Of a stretch of DNA of 64,000 nt, positions 1 to 7,590 are shown piece after piece. Position 1 is the first letter of the stretch. Every line of letters starts with the position of its first letter. Origin of the DNA: Sphingomonas immobilis (GTDB lineage: Bacteria; Pseudomonadota; Alphaproteobacteria; Sphingomonadales; Sphingomonadaceae). The position numbers and the translations under genes are program-made. The notes beneath the pieces are model-generated. The model did not search any database and was not told where the DNA came from. It saw nothing but the letters and a program-made list of their open reading frames with translations. The stretch is taken from assembly GCF_030580995.1 (NCBI RefSeq), contig NZ_JAUQSZ010000014.1, positions 1-64,000 of the forward strand, read 5' to 3'.

Positions 1-59
1 CTCGCCGGTACTGCGAAAGCGAGCGGCGCGGCGCTGATCAGGAGAAGAAGCGACTTCAT
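1..59 (-). CDS. copB: CopB copper resistance outer-membrane protein, N-terminus only (partial)
   Basis: Only the first 19 or so codons are inside the window. They begin MKSLLLLISAAPLAFAVPA, a clear Sec signal peptide (one Lys, a leucine-rich core, AVPA-type end). The ATG at 59 overlaps the copA stop codon in an ATGA arrangement, so the two are translationally coupled. In proteobacterial copper operons the gene directly after copA is normally copB, an outer-membrane copper-binding protein. The name rests on that position plus the signal peptide; the diagnostic part of the protein lies outside the window. Confidence 0.6.
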   Translation of the reverse strand, partial: MKSLLLLISAAPLAFAVPA

Positions 60-1951
60 GCGGCTTCTCCCCGGGGACGTACAGAGACGACGCGCATCAT
101 CCCGGCGTGCATGTGGTAGAGCATATGGCAGTGGAAGGCCCAATCTCCGACGGCGTTGGCGGTGAGATCGAAGCTCACCTTGCCGCCCGGCGCGACGTTC
201 ACCGTGTGCTTGCGCGGCGAATATTCGCCATGGCCCGTGACCAGCTCGAAAAAATGTCCGTGAAGATGGATCGGGTGCGACATCATCGTGTCGTTCACCA
301 GCGTGACACGCACCCGTTCATTTTCGAGAAACGGAATCGGCTCCCGCTTGTCGCTCAGCTTCACGCCGTCGAACGACCACATATAGCGTTCCATGTTTCC
401 GGTCAGATGAATCTCCATTGCGCGGTCGGGTGCCCGCACGTCGGGATTGCGGTCGACCGCCATGAGATCGCGATAGACCAGAACACGGTGCCCGACATCG
501 TCAAGGCCCTGTCCGGGCTCTCCCGTGCGATCCATCGGCATAGGAGAGATCGTCTGCACGCCAGGCCCCATCTTGACCTGCGGGGCTTTGCTGGCGTCGC
601 GCATATTCATGCCGCCCATTCCGCCCATCGCCATGCCGCCCATCGCGTCGCCGGCAGGCGCACCCATTCCAGGCATGTTCGCCATCGAACCATCGGCCGG
701 CTTGTCCATTGCGGGCATCGAGGCCCCGGATTCCATGTTCATTCCAGCCATACCGCCCGCGGCGGCCCCGCTTGCCGACATGTCATGTCCCATCGCTGAG
801 TGGTCCATGCCTTGCATGCCACCCATATCCATGTCCCCCATGCCCATGTCTTTCATATTAGCGAGGGGACGTTTGCGGAGCGGAGGCACTTCAGCTGCCA
901 TGCCTTCGCGCGGAGCCAAGGTTGCGCGGGCCATGCCCGACCGATCGACGGATTCGCCGACCAGCGTATAGGCGCGATCATCAGTCGGTGTGACGATGAC
1001 GTCGTAAGTCTCGGCCACCGCGATCTGGAATTCGTCAACCTCGACGGGCCTGACGTTGAGCCCGTCAGCCTGAACCACGGTGAGCTTGAGTCCCGGAATT
1101 CGGACATTGAATGTCGTCATGGCGGAGGCATTGACGAAGCGCAGTCGGACCCGCTCGCCCGGTCGGAAAAGCGCGGTCCAATTATCCTGGGGCCCATGCC
1201 CGTTCACGAGGTATGTATAGGTCGAACCCGTGACGTCGGAGACGTCGGTCGGGTCCATCCGCATGTTGCCCCAGTCAAGACGTTCCTTGAGTGGTTGGTC
1301 TTCCTTGGCCAGCAGGCCGGCCAGCGTTTGGCGCTGATAGTTGAAATAGCCTCCGCCGACCTGCTTGAGCTTCCGGAAGATCGCGTGGGGGTGCATCTGG
1401 CTATGGTCGGAAAGCACGACGACATGCTCGCGATCCGAGCGGATCGGGTCCTCGCCTTCCGGATCGATGACGATCGGCCCATAATGGCCCATCTGCTCCT
1501 GCAGCCCCGAATGGCTATGATACCAGTAGGTCCCCGCCTGCACGATCGGGAACTCATAGACGAAGGTCGACTTGGGCTTGATGCCGGGAAAGCTGATCCC
1601 GGGCACGCCATCAAACTGGAATGGTACGAGTAAGCCATGCCAGTGGATCGAGCTGTCTTCGTCGAGATCGTTGATCACCGAAAGGCGCGCCGTCTGGCCC
1701 TGGCGCAGCCGGATGAGGGGTGCCGGCACCGTGCCGTTGATGCCAATGGCATGGCTTGCCCGGCCATCGATCATCATCATCTGATGGGCGATTTTGAGCG
1801 TGATATCGTTCCCGGTGACGATCGGGAGCGGCTTCACGATCCCGGCCGAAACGGGCTGAGCCCATGCTGGCATCCAGGCCGACAATGCCAGACCACCGCC
1901 GGTCAATGCGGCACCGCGGAAAAGGTCGCGGCGGTTCAATACCGGGGGCAT
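56..1951 (-). CDS. copA: Multicopper oxidase CopA, copper resistance
   Basis: Periplasmic multicopper oxidase of the CopA/PcoA family, which oxidises Cu(I) and sequesters copper. The 631-residue protein starts with a twin-arginine signal (NRRDLFRGAALTGG). Cupredoxin copper ligands are visible: HWHG and YHSH in domain 1, and HPIHLHGH plus HCHMLYH at the C-terminus. Between the domains lies a long Met-rich stretch (repeated MGGM, MPGM and MDHSAM units, roughly residues 365-455) of the type that binds Cu(I). The ATG at 1951 was chosen because AAGGAGA lies 6 bases upstream; an in-frame extension to 1978 has no such site. It is preceded by an ECF-type promoter at 2022-2048 and overlaps copB by ATGA. 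Confidence 0.95.
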   Translation of the reverse strand: MPPVLNRRDLFRGAALTGGGLALSAWMPAWAQPVSAGIVKPLPIVTGNDITLKIAHQMMMIDGRASHAIGINGTVPAPLIRLRQGQTARLSVINDLDEDSSIHWHGLLVPFQFDGVPGISFPGIKPKSTFVYEFPIVQAGTYWYHSHSGLQEQMGHYGPIVIDPEGEDPIRSDREHVVVLSDHSQMHPHAIFRKLKQVGGGYFNYQRQTLAGLLAKEDQPLKERLDWGNMRMDPTDVSDVTGSTYTYLVNGHGPQDNWTALFRPGERVRLRFVNASAMTTFNVRIPGLKLTVVQADGLNVRPVEVDEFQIAVAETYDVIVTPTDDRAYTLVGESVDRSGMARATLAPREGMAAEVPPLRKRPLANMKDMGMGDMDMGGMQGMDHSAMGHDMSASGAAAGGMAGMNMESGASMPAMDKPADGSMANMPGMGAPAGDAMGGMAMGGMGGMNMRDASKAPQVKMGPGVQTISPMPMDRTGEPGQGLDDVGHRVLVYRDLMAVDRNPDVRAPDRAMEIHLTGNMERYMWSFDGVKLSDKREPIPFLENERVRVTLVNDTMMSHPIHLHGHFFELVTGHGEYSPRKHTVNVAPGGKVSFDLTANAVGDWAFHCHMLYHMHAGMMRVVSVRPRGEAA

Positions 1952-2021
1952 AGTATCTCCTTGTTCAACGTGCAGCACTCCGGGTCCGCAAAGGCGCTCG
2001 AGCGCGGTATCTCTCTCTCCT

Positions 2022-2048
2022 TACGCGCGAGCGGGGCGCACCCCTCAT
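2022..2048 (-). promoter_or_regulatory. ECF-type promoter for copA
   Basis: Read on the minus strand, ATGAGGGGT is followed by exactly 13 bases and then GCGTA. The same two boxes with the same 13-base spacing occur before copC and before the cytochrome c gene. The upstream box overlaps the last codons of the sigma gene. Predicted transcription start is near 2012, giving a leader of about 60 bases before copA. Assignment to the local ECF sigma factor is inference. Confidence 0.65.
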
Positions 2049-2617
2049 TCCTCGGCCAAGATTTCCGCAAGGCGCGACCGCGCACGGTAAAGGCGCGTCT
2101 CGACCGCCTTGCCACTTATCGAGAGCGCAGTTGCCGCTTCCGACTGATTCAGCCCTTCGACTGTGCGGAGCAACAGAACTTCCCGCAACGAGACCGGTAG
2201 CGCGCTGATTGCGGCGGCCATTCGTTTGATCTCCATTTTTGAGTCGGCACTGGCATGCGCGGAGGGTGCATCATCCGGCACTTGTTCGATCTCGGCGTCG
2301 GACGCTGCATAACCGAAGGTGAAGAGCTGCCGCACCTTCTGGCGGCGGCGCCAGTCGCGGCATTTGTTGATCGCGATCCGGGACAGCCAAGCCCTTAGCG
2401 GCCGCGCGCCATCATATTTTCGCAGATGGCTGAACGCGGAGACGAAGCAGTCCTGGGTGAGGTCTAGCGCGTCCTCGGCATTCCCCACCAGGCCGCGTAC
2501 CAGTCGAAATATCGCAGCCTGGTGCCGATGCATGATCTCTGCGAAGGCCGGCTGCCGACCGGCGAGCGTTAGCGCCGCAAGTTCACCGTCCGAGCACGCG
2601 CGAAGATCCAGACTCAC
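2045..2617 (-). CDS. ECF RNA polymerase sigma factor (CnrH-like)
   Basis: A 190-residue sigma-70 family protein of ECF size. Region 2 is seen in AIFRLVRGLVGNAEDALDLTQDCFVSAF and the region 4 helix-turn-helix in LPVSLREVLLLRTVEGLNQSEAATAL. It starts with GTG at 2617, overlapping the stop of the CnrX-like sensor gene (GTGA), so the sensor and sigma are coupled. The order small membrane protein - periplasmic sensor - sigma matches the cnrYXH type of metal-responsive module: the sensor and membrane anti-sigma hold the sigma factor until metal arrives. Likely targets are copA, the cytochrome c gene and copCD, which share a promoter motif. Confidence 0.92.
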   Translation of the reverse strand: MSLDLRACSDGELAALTLAGRQPAFAEIMHRHQAAIFRLVRGLVGNAEDALDLTQDCFVSAFSHLRKYDGARPLRAWLSRIAINKCRDWRRRQKVRQLFTFGYAASDAEIEQVPDDAPSAHASADSKMEIKRMAAAISALPVSLREVLLLRTVEGLNQSEAATALSISGKAVETRLYRARSRLAEILAEE

Positions 2618-3051
2618 CGTGCATCGTCGGTGAGCGCATGTACCACCGCCTGATCGAAGGTCTTGGCCTGATCAGGGCGCAAGATCTGGCGCATCGCGAA
2701 GATATGGCCAAGCGTTTCCTTCTGCAGCTCGCCCATCGCCTGATGCGACTGATCGACGGCCGCCGTGACACCCGGTCCGTTGCCATGTTCGGCTTCGATC
2801 GCGGCCGCGAGACGCGCGTTGTCCGCTCTCAGTTCGAGCTCCAGCGCGCGACGACGCACGGCAAAGCGCTGCTCAAGCAGCTCGATCTGCGCCTTCTGAC
2901 GGTCGTCCAGGTCGAGCTTGCTGTGCAACACGTCGTGGAGTTCGACACCGGCCGCCTTGGGCTGGGGGAAGAAGTGACGCCCAAGGAACACGCCCGCAAC
3001 GGCTGCGACGAAGGCGACGACAGCTACTAAAACAAGCAATTTTGCCTTCAT
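2614..3051 (-). CDS. Periplasmic heavy-metal sensor, CnrX-like
   Basis: A 145-residue protein with one N-terminal membrane anchor (LLVLVAVVAFVAAVAGVFLG) and a mostly helical charged periplasmic part containing ELHDVLHSKLDLDDRQKAQI, then FAVRRRALELELRADNARLA and HIFAMRQILRPDQAKTFDQ. This is the four-helix layout of the CnrX / Metal_resist family. His and Met residues in the helices (H39, H43, H115) could ligate metal. ATG at 3051 overlaps the upstream gene's stop (ATGA) and its own stop overlaps the sigma gene start, so the three genes form one coupled unit. Metal specificity is inferred as copper from the neighbours only. Confidence 0.85.
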   Translation of the reverse strand: MKAKLLVLVAVVAFVAAVAGVFLGRHFFPQPKAAGVELHDVLHSKLDLDDRQKAQIELLEQRFAVRRRALELELRADNARLAAAIEAEHGNGPGVTAAVDQSHQAMGELQKETLGHIFAMRQILRPDQAKTFDQAVVHALTDDAR

Positions 3052-3329
3052 TGAGAGCCTACCAGCAGCGTCGAGGGGGCAAGCGGATTGGATGGCCCGA
3101 ACGGCGAGAGCGTGACCGATGCCTCGGCAGGCGGCGTAAATCCGTTGCTGGCGATACCGAGCAGCACTGCTCCGAAGGCGGCCACTGCACCAAACCGGAG
3201 TTGAGAAGCGGCCGAAACCTGCGGCAATGCCGCAATGCGTTGGAACACGGCCTCCTCCAGACCGATCAGGCCCGGATGATCCGGTTCATTGCGCAAGCGG
3301 GTCAAAAGCCCATCCAAGTCTGTTTTCAT
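3048..3329 (-). CDS. Small one-helix membrane protein, candidate anti-sigma factor (CnrY-like position)
   Basis: A 93-residue protein. The N-terminal ~40 residues are polar (MKTDLDGLLTRLRNEPDHPG), followed by one hydrophobic segment (FGAVAAFGAVLLGIA, about residues 45-60) and a short Ser/Pro-rich periplasmic tail. That topology and its place as first gene before a CnrX-like sensor and ECF sigma fit a CnrY-type anti-sigma. Sequence resemblance to CnrY itself is not evident by eye. Start taken at the ATG 3329; a TTG four codons upstream is also possible. Confidence 0.7.
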   Translation of the reverse strand: MKTDLDGLLTRLRNEPDHPGLIGLEEAVFQRIAALPQVSAASQLRFGAVAAFGAVLLGIASNGFTPPAEASVTLSPFGPSNPLAPSTLLVGSQ

Positions 3330-3467
3330 CGCAAATCCCAATCTCTATCTGTTCAGCGCGCTGGCACGAGTGCCGCCCCCTCTGCCGTTCGCTCAACCGG
3401 CCCTCAGTGGTTGCGTGCCCCGCGGTCGGTTTGCTGAACGGCGACCTGTCGGCAGGCGGACACATTG

Positions 3468-4064
3468 TTACGGCATCATCTTTTTCATGCCAGGCATATC
3501 CTTCATCATCGCGTCATGGTCTTCAGGCGCACTGGCAAGTGCTGCCTGATATTGCGCCGGGGTCATCTTGGGCAGTTGCCGCACGAAAGCCACCATGTCC
3601 CAGATCAATTCATCGCTATGCGTTTTACCCCAAGCCGGCATCGCAGTCAGCTTGACCCCATGCTTGATGATCCAGAATTGCTCCTTTGCCGATCTCTGTG
3701 GCTCCCGGAAAAGCTCGGGAGCCTTGGGATAAAGGCCCTGGCTGATCTCGGACTTTTCCAGCCCCGGTGCGAGATGGCAGCCGCTGCACATCTCGGTGTA
3801 GAGCCCGGCACCGCTCTGCAGTCGTTTTACATCCATCAGGTTGGCCGGGACGCCCACGTTGCGAGCCCGGACGGCGATCGAGCGATCACGAAGCTGCTCT
3901 ATCAGCCAATAGACCGGTCTGGTGTGCGGCGAATCCGCCCCGATGTCATAGGCGCCCACATATACGACAATCCCAGCCAGTGCACCGCCGACCAGCGCCG
4001 CGACCGCGATGAACGGGCCGCTCGGAAAATGTTTCCGAAGCCATGCCTTCCTTGAATCTTCCAT
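3468..4064 (-). CDS. Membrane-anchored class I cytochrome c
   Basis: A 198-residue protein with an uncleaved N-terminal anchor (GPFIAVAALVGGALAGIVVYVGAYD) and a single heme-binding CSGCH motif (C93-C96-H97). A methionine axial ligand is likely within TAMPAWGKTH. The C-terminus is Met/His rich (HDAMMKDMPGMKKMMP), which hints at copper contact. ATG at 4064 follows GGGAGG by 6 bases. It lies between copCD and the sigma operon and has an ECF-type promoter at 4128-4157, so it probably belongs to the copper response, perhaps taking electrons from CopA-mediated copper oxidation (inference). Confidence 0.85.
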   Translation of the reverse strand: MEDSRKAWLRKHFPSGPFIAVAALVGGALAGIVVYVGAYDIGADSPHTRPVYWLIEQLRDRSIAVRARNVGVPANLMDVKRLQSGAGLYTEMCSGCHLAPGLEKSEISQGLYPKAPELFREPQRSAKEQFWIIKHGVKLTAMPAWGKTHSDELIWDMVAFVRQLPKMTPAQYQAALASAPEDHDAMMKDMPGMKKMMP

Positions 4065-4127
4065 CGCGTCCTCCCCAGCCGAAAAGCCCTCGGTCGATTG
4101 GTGATCTCGCACCCATCCACTTGATCA

Positions 4128-4157
4128 TACGCGCGGCGAGCTTCCACCCCTCATCCG
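4128..4157 (-). promoter_or_regulatory. ECF-type promoter for the cytochrome c gene
   Basis: On the minus strand CGGATGAGGGGT (4157-4146), 13 bases, then GCGTA (4132-4128). The 12-base upstream box forms a perfect inverted repeat with the box of the divergent copC promoter (4217-4228), so the pair are back-to-back copies of one promoter. Confidence 0.65.
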
Positions 4158-4216
4158 CCGCGCAGGTCTGCGGCGCACACCAGTTGGCGCTCCGAATTCG
4201 AAGAAATCGTGCCCGT

Positions 4217-4246
4217 CGGATGAGGGGTCACGGTGCGCGGTGCGTA
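4217..4246 (+). promoter_or_regulatory. ECF-type promoter for copCD
   Basis: CGGATGAGGGGT at 4217-4228, 13 bases, then GCGTA at 4242-4246. This is identical in boxes and spacing to the divergent cytochrome c promoter and shares TGAGGGGT-N13-GCGTA with the copA promoter. The start of copC is about 40 bases downstream of the second box. Confidence 0.65.
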
Positions 4247-4286
4247 AATCGCTTTGTCGGCAGTATCGCCACCCATGGAGAAATCG

Positions 4287-4667
4287 ATGTTTCGTAAAAC
4301 AGCTTTTGCCGTCGCCATGGCGGCGTCTGTGTTCGCCGCTACCGCTGTTCAGGCGCACCCCAAACTCACCAATGCCACGCCCGCGGCCGATACCGTCGCT
4401 TCGGCTCCGACCAGAATTCAGCTCGTCTTTTCCGAAGCACTGGTCGCTCAATTTTCCGGGATCGACCTGACAATGACCGAGATGCCCGGCATGAAGATGG
4501 GGCCGATGAAGATGAACGGTGTCAAGGCGACCGTGGCCGCAGATGGCAAGACGCTCGTGGCCACGCTTGCTAAGCCGCTGCCGGTTGGAACCTACAAGGT
4601 CGACTATCACGTCGTCTCTACCGACACCCATCGCATTCAGGGCAGCTATACCTTCAAGGTCCAGTAA
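4287..4667 (+). CDS. copC: Periplasmic copper-binding protein CopC
   Basis: A 126-residue CopC/YobA-family copper chaperone. The signal peptide (MFRKTAFAVAMAASVFAATAVQA) ends just before HPKL, so mature His1 would be the N-terminal Cu(II) ligand as in the family. The C-terminal DTHRIQG supplies the other conserved ligands. A Met-rich loop (MTEMPGMKMGPMKMNG) could bind Cu(I). ATG at 4287 follows GGAG by 6 bases. It is driven by the ECF-type promoter at 4217-4246 and precedes copD by 4 bases. Confidence 0.93.
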   Translation: MFRKTAFAVAMAASVFAATAVQAHPKLTNATPAADTVASAPTRIQLVFSEALVAQFSGIDLTMTEMPGMKMGPMKMNGVKATVAADGKTLVATLAKPLPVGTYKVDYHVVSTDTHRIQGSYTFKVQ

Positions 4668-4671
4668 GAGC

Positions 4672-5607
4672 GTGCCGGACATCATCGCGATTGCGGTCAG
4701 GCTAGGGCTTTATCTCGATCTCATGCTGCTTTTCGGGTTGCCGATGTTCGGCCTATATACGTTACGCGGGACCGAGCGAGCATCCGGCTCGGTCCTGCGC
4801 TTTCGCTCGGTTTTGGCGACGATCGCGCTCGCCGGCATCGTATTATCGATCTTCGGCATGATAGCCTTGGCGGCCTCGATGGGCGGTGTGCCGGTCGATC
4901 AAGTGGAACGCGCCACTGTCAATCTTTTGATATCGGGCACAGCGATCGGCACCGTCTGGCAAGTTCGGGTGGCAGCACTCTTACTGGTCCTGTACTTTTC
5001 CATTGTCGGGTGGCGACGCCCTGCATTCGCCCTCTGGTCAGTTTCAGTAACGGCAGCAATCGCTCTCGCGACTTTGGCCTGGACTGGTCACGGCGCGGCC
5101 GATGAAGGCTTGTGGGGATGGATCCATCTTGGCGCCGACATCACTCATCTGTTGGCCGCAGGCATATGGATTGGAGCGCTTTCCGCCCTGTGCCTGCTCA
5201 TTTTTCGCCCAGCGGCCCGCATGGCAATCGATCATGTCCACCTGTCACACCGGGCGTTGGATAGCTTCGCAAAGGTAGGATCGATCGTCGTGGGTCTGCT
5301 CATCCTGTCAGGCTTCATCAACAGTTGGATCTTGGTAGGACCGTCCAACCTGGCGGCGCTTTTTACGAGCCTCTACGGCGTGTTGCTGGCAGTGAAACTG
5401 GTGTTGTTTGGCGTAATGCTGTTCCTGGCCGCCGCTAACCGCTTCTTCCTTACCCCTGCCCTGGCGGGAGCGATCGAAACCGGGGAAATATCATCGGCGA
5501 TAGGGTCACTTCGCCGCAGTCTCATTGTCGAGAGCGGCTGTGCGCTCACCATTCTCGCGCTTGTTGCGTGGCTGGGATTATTGGCGCCCCCTGCCTCGGG
5601 GATGTAG
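4672..5607 (+). CDS. copD: Inner-membrane copper import/resistance protein CopD
   Basis: A 311-residue polytopic membrane protein with about eight hydrophobic segments, matching the CopD family (with conserved TGHGAADEGLWGWIHLGADITHLLAAGIWIG, whose His residues lie in membrane helices). The GTG start at 4672, four bases after the copC stop, fits the family N-terminus (PDIIAIAVRLGLYLDLMLLFGL); the open frame extends upstream through copC but that part is not CopD-like. CopC and CopD usually work together in moving copper across the inner membrane. Confidence 0.9.
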   Translation: MPDIIAIAVRLGLYLDLMLLFGLPMFGLYTLRGTERASGSVLRFRSVLATIALAGIVLSIFGMIALAASMGGVPVDQVERATVNLLISGTAIGTVWQVRVAALLLVLYFSIVGWRRPAFALWSVSVTAAIALATLAWTGHGAADEGLWGWIHLGADITHLLAAGIWIGALSALCLLIFRPAARMAIDHVHLSHRALDSFAKVGSIVVGLLILSGFINSWILVGPSNLAALFTSLYGVLLAVKLVLFGVMLFLAAANRFFLTPALAGAIETGEISSAIGSLRRSLIVESGCALTILALVAWLGLLAPPASGM

Positions 5608-5617
5608 ACATTGAGCC

Positions 5618-6916
5618 TTACGGCAAAGCACGCGATATGGCCTTGATTGCTTTCAAGCCCGAACCGAACCGGGAAATCGCCTCTCGGTGACGCTCGAGCT
5701 CGCCATAGGGAAGATAGGCAATCTCAAGATCTGCGATTCGGCTGAATGCGGGCCGCGCGAGTTGTGCCCGCACTTCGCTCTCCCGCGCGTCGGGCGCCAC
5801 AAGAAACAGTCCGGCTGTGGCGTGCAGTTCGCTCCCGCTCAAGGCAAGGTCGAGCATCCGGACGATGCCCGAATAAATCGACGTCGAATGCTCGACTTCG
5901 AAGGCGGCCGCGACGCGGTCGCCGCCTGGCTCGAGCCAAAGCACATCGATAAGGCGGATGGCATCTGCGCCGGTCGATGTTGAAATTGAAGCTGGCAGGC
6001 TCTCAAGACACCCGTCCCCCAAGCGCACGCCATCGTGAAGTCGCCCCCGATCGTTGGATGCTATCCAGATATCGTAGCCCAGCGCACGGCCTATATCGCG
6101 GAGCCAAGCCTGGATTTCCGAATGGGTTCGATCGCTCTCTCCCTGTTTCTGAAGGGCCTTGTTGAGCGTTTGCGCTTCGGCCCTGGCCTGTTCGAGACGG
6201 ACCGCCCACGATCCTACCGTCTGGTCTTCCTCGTCACGCGGCGGCGCCGGGTAGCGGCCCGAGCCGATATCGAACAGGAGGCCGCCAATGGCGCCGAGAT
6301 CGTTCGACAGCAGATCGCGAAACCGTTCGTTCAGGTCCAGCACACCCGAGCGCATCGCGAGAAAATGCTGCCAGCTTCCGAGCTTCACCCTGCCACCGGT
6401 CAGCTTGTTATAGCCGTTGACGATCGCCGTGTTGAACGGCGGCACGAGGGTCGGATGCAGGAAGTAGAGGAGATTGGCGACCGCAGGCCCAAGCCCCTTG
6501 ATGTTCAGCCGATCGATCGTGTGAATACCTGCAATGATTTCTTCGGCAGTGTCGCAACAGGCGCAGTGATCGAGCAACCGGCCGAACGCGCGTTGGTTCG
6601 CTGGATTTTCATAGATGTCAGGGATGCGCAATTTGGGCTTCCAGAGAAACGCATGGTCAGCGCCTTTGAATATCTGCCTCTGCTCCGCGACTGAATGAAC
6701 GACCGTTTCCAGCGAAGAGCCCCGATAGGCCACGCCAAACCGACCGTCTTCGATCTCTGCCACTACCTGAGCCAGACCACGCCGGATCGAACGGAAGTTT
6801 TTGATGCGCTCGTCCCAAAGAAACCAGCTTTGATAGGTCGCGTTGGGGTCTTCCTTCCATCGTTGGATCAGTTGCCGCGCAAGCAATTCAAATTCCGCCA
6901 AACCCCGTTCCCCCAC
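5618..6916 (-). CDS. HhH-domain protein with PD-(D/E)XK-like C-terminus; putative restriction-type nuclease
   Basis: A 432-residue protein of unclear function. The N-terminal half has a helix-hairpin-helix-like segment (IDRLNIKGLGPAVANLLYFLHP, about residues 135-156) of the DNA-binding kind. After a short coiled stretch (VRLEQARAEAQTLNKALQKQ) the C-terminal half reads DVLWLEPGGDRVAAAFEVEHSTS followed by a strand (AGLFLVAPD), the D...ExE core of a PD-(D/E)XK-type fold with E in place of the usual K. It is monocistronic and convergent with copD. The start is uncertain: GTG at 6916 has a poor ribosome site and TTG at 6901 is an alternative. It could be a solitary type II-like endonuclease without a methyltransferase beside it. 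Confidence 0.55.
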   Translation of the reverse strand: MGERGLAEFELLARQLIQRWKEDPNATYQSWFLWDERIKNFRSIRRGLAQVVAEIEDGRFGVAYRGSSLETVVHSVAEQRQIFKGADHAFLWKPKLRIPDIYENPANQRAFGRLLDHCACCDTAEEIIAGIHTIDRLNIKGLGPAVANLLYFLHPTLVPPFNTAIVNGYNKLTGGRVKLGSWQHFLAMRSGVLDLNERFRDLLSNDLGAIGGLLFDIGSGRYPAPPRDEEDQTVGSWAVRLEQARAEAQTLNKALQKQGESDRTHSEIQAWLRDIGRALGYDIWIASNDRGRLHDGVRLGDGCLESLPASISTSTGADAIRLIDVLWLEPGGDRVAAAFEVEHSTSIYSGIVRMLDLALSGSELHATAGLFLVAPDARESEVRAQLARPAFSRIADLEIAYLPYGELERHREAISRFGSGLKAIKAISRALP

Positions 6917-7001
6917 TCACGTCGATCTTCTCCAACGCTAGCACTCCGCCCCGTATACGAACAGTTTTTGCGCGCCCGCCCAGGACGAAAGGCGGCCCGC
7001 G

Positions 7002-7274
7002 TCATCTGATGTCGTCGGGAATATGCATCAGCAGGTCACGGGTGTAGTCGATCAGGAGATCGCCAACGGTTGCCCCGTAAAGCGCGAGAAACAAGATGAA
7101 CCCCAGGAGCTTGGGGACGAAGCTCACGGTCTGTTCGTTGATCGACGTCGCGGCCTGGATCATGGAGATAATGAGTCCGACCACCAGCATGATTATCAGC
7201 GGTGGTCCAGCGACGAGCATCATCACCCAAAGCGCTCTGCCCATCGAAACCGAAAACGGGCTGTAGGTCTCCAT
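7002..7274 (-). CDS. fliQ: FliQ-like export apparatus protein, orphan
   Basis: A 90-residue protein with two membrane helices and the family hallmarks: GRALWVMMLVAGPPLIIMLVVGLIISM, then QAATSINEQTVSFVPKLL, then LIDYTRDLLMHIP. FliQ/SctS/HrcS proteins are about 85-90 residues, so it is full length. The ATG at 7274 follows GGGGGAGAG; an upstream in-frame extension has no family similarity. FliQ normally sits between fliP and fliR in a flagellar or type III cluster, but here its neighbours are a nuclease-like gene and a thioredoxin reductase, and no other flagellar gene is present. Confidence 0.88.
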   Translation of the reverse strand: METYSPFSVSMGRALWVMMLVAGPPLIIMLVVGLIISMIQAATSINEQTVSFVPKLLGFILFLALYGATVGDLLIDYTRDLLMHIPDDIR

Positions 7275-7590
7275 CTCTCCCCCGTCGATGATGGTGTCGT
7301 CGCCCCCTGACGTTGCGACCAGTGGTTGTTGCGGGGGCGAGCAACATGGTGCGCGATCGGGTTTATACCCGTCCGTCTGCCCCACATCCGCTCGCCCCCG
7401 CGCCACGCTGCGACCCGTGGGCACCTGAGTTGTCCATCCTGCTTGGCGATGGTCTTCATCTGAATTTACGCAGCGACGCGGTTTACCCCTCGCGACCCAC
7501 CGCTTTTTTTCGAAGAACGCGCAGGCTTTCGAGGGAAGAAGGGGCGTGCCGCGTAATAGGAGTGACGGGCGAGGTCAGCGAAAGGCAGGC
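7275..7590. other. Intergenic region between divergent fliQ and the flavoprotein gene
   Basis: About 315 bases with no credible gene. It must hold the promoters of both divergent genes, but I could not identify convincing boxes, repeats or a regulator site in it. Confidence 0.4.

Noticed and set aside
4140-4230. The CGGATGAGGGGT inverted repeat as an IS terminal repeat
   Set aside because: No transposase lies between the arms (only 59 bases) and the arms coincide with divergent promoter boxes also found at copA.
4519-4671. CopD starting inside copC
   Set aside because: The extra 51 codons are copC read in another frame (Arg/Ser/Pro rich); family similarity begins at the GTG at 4672.
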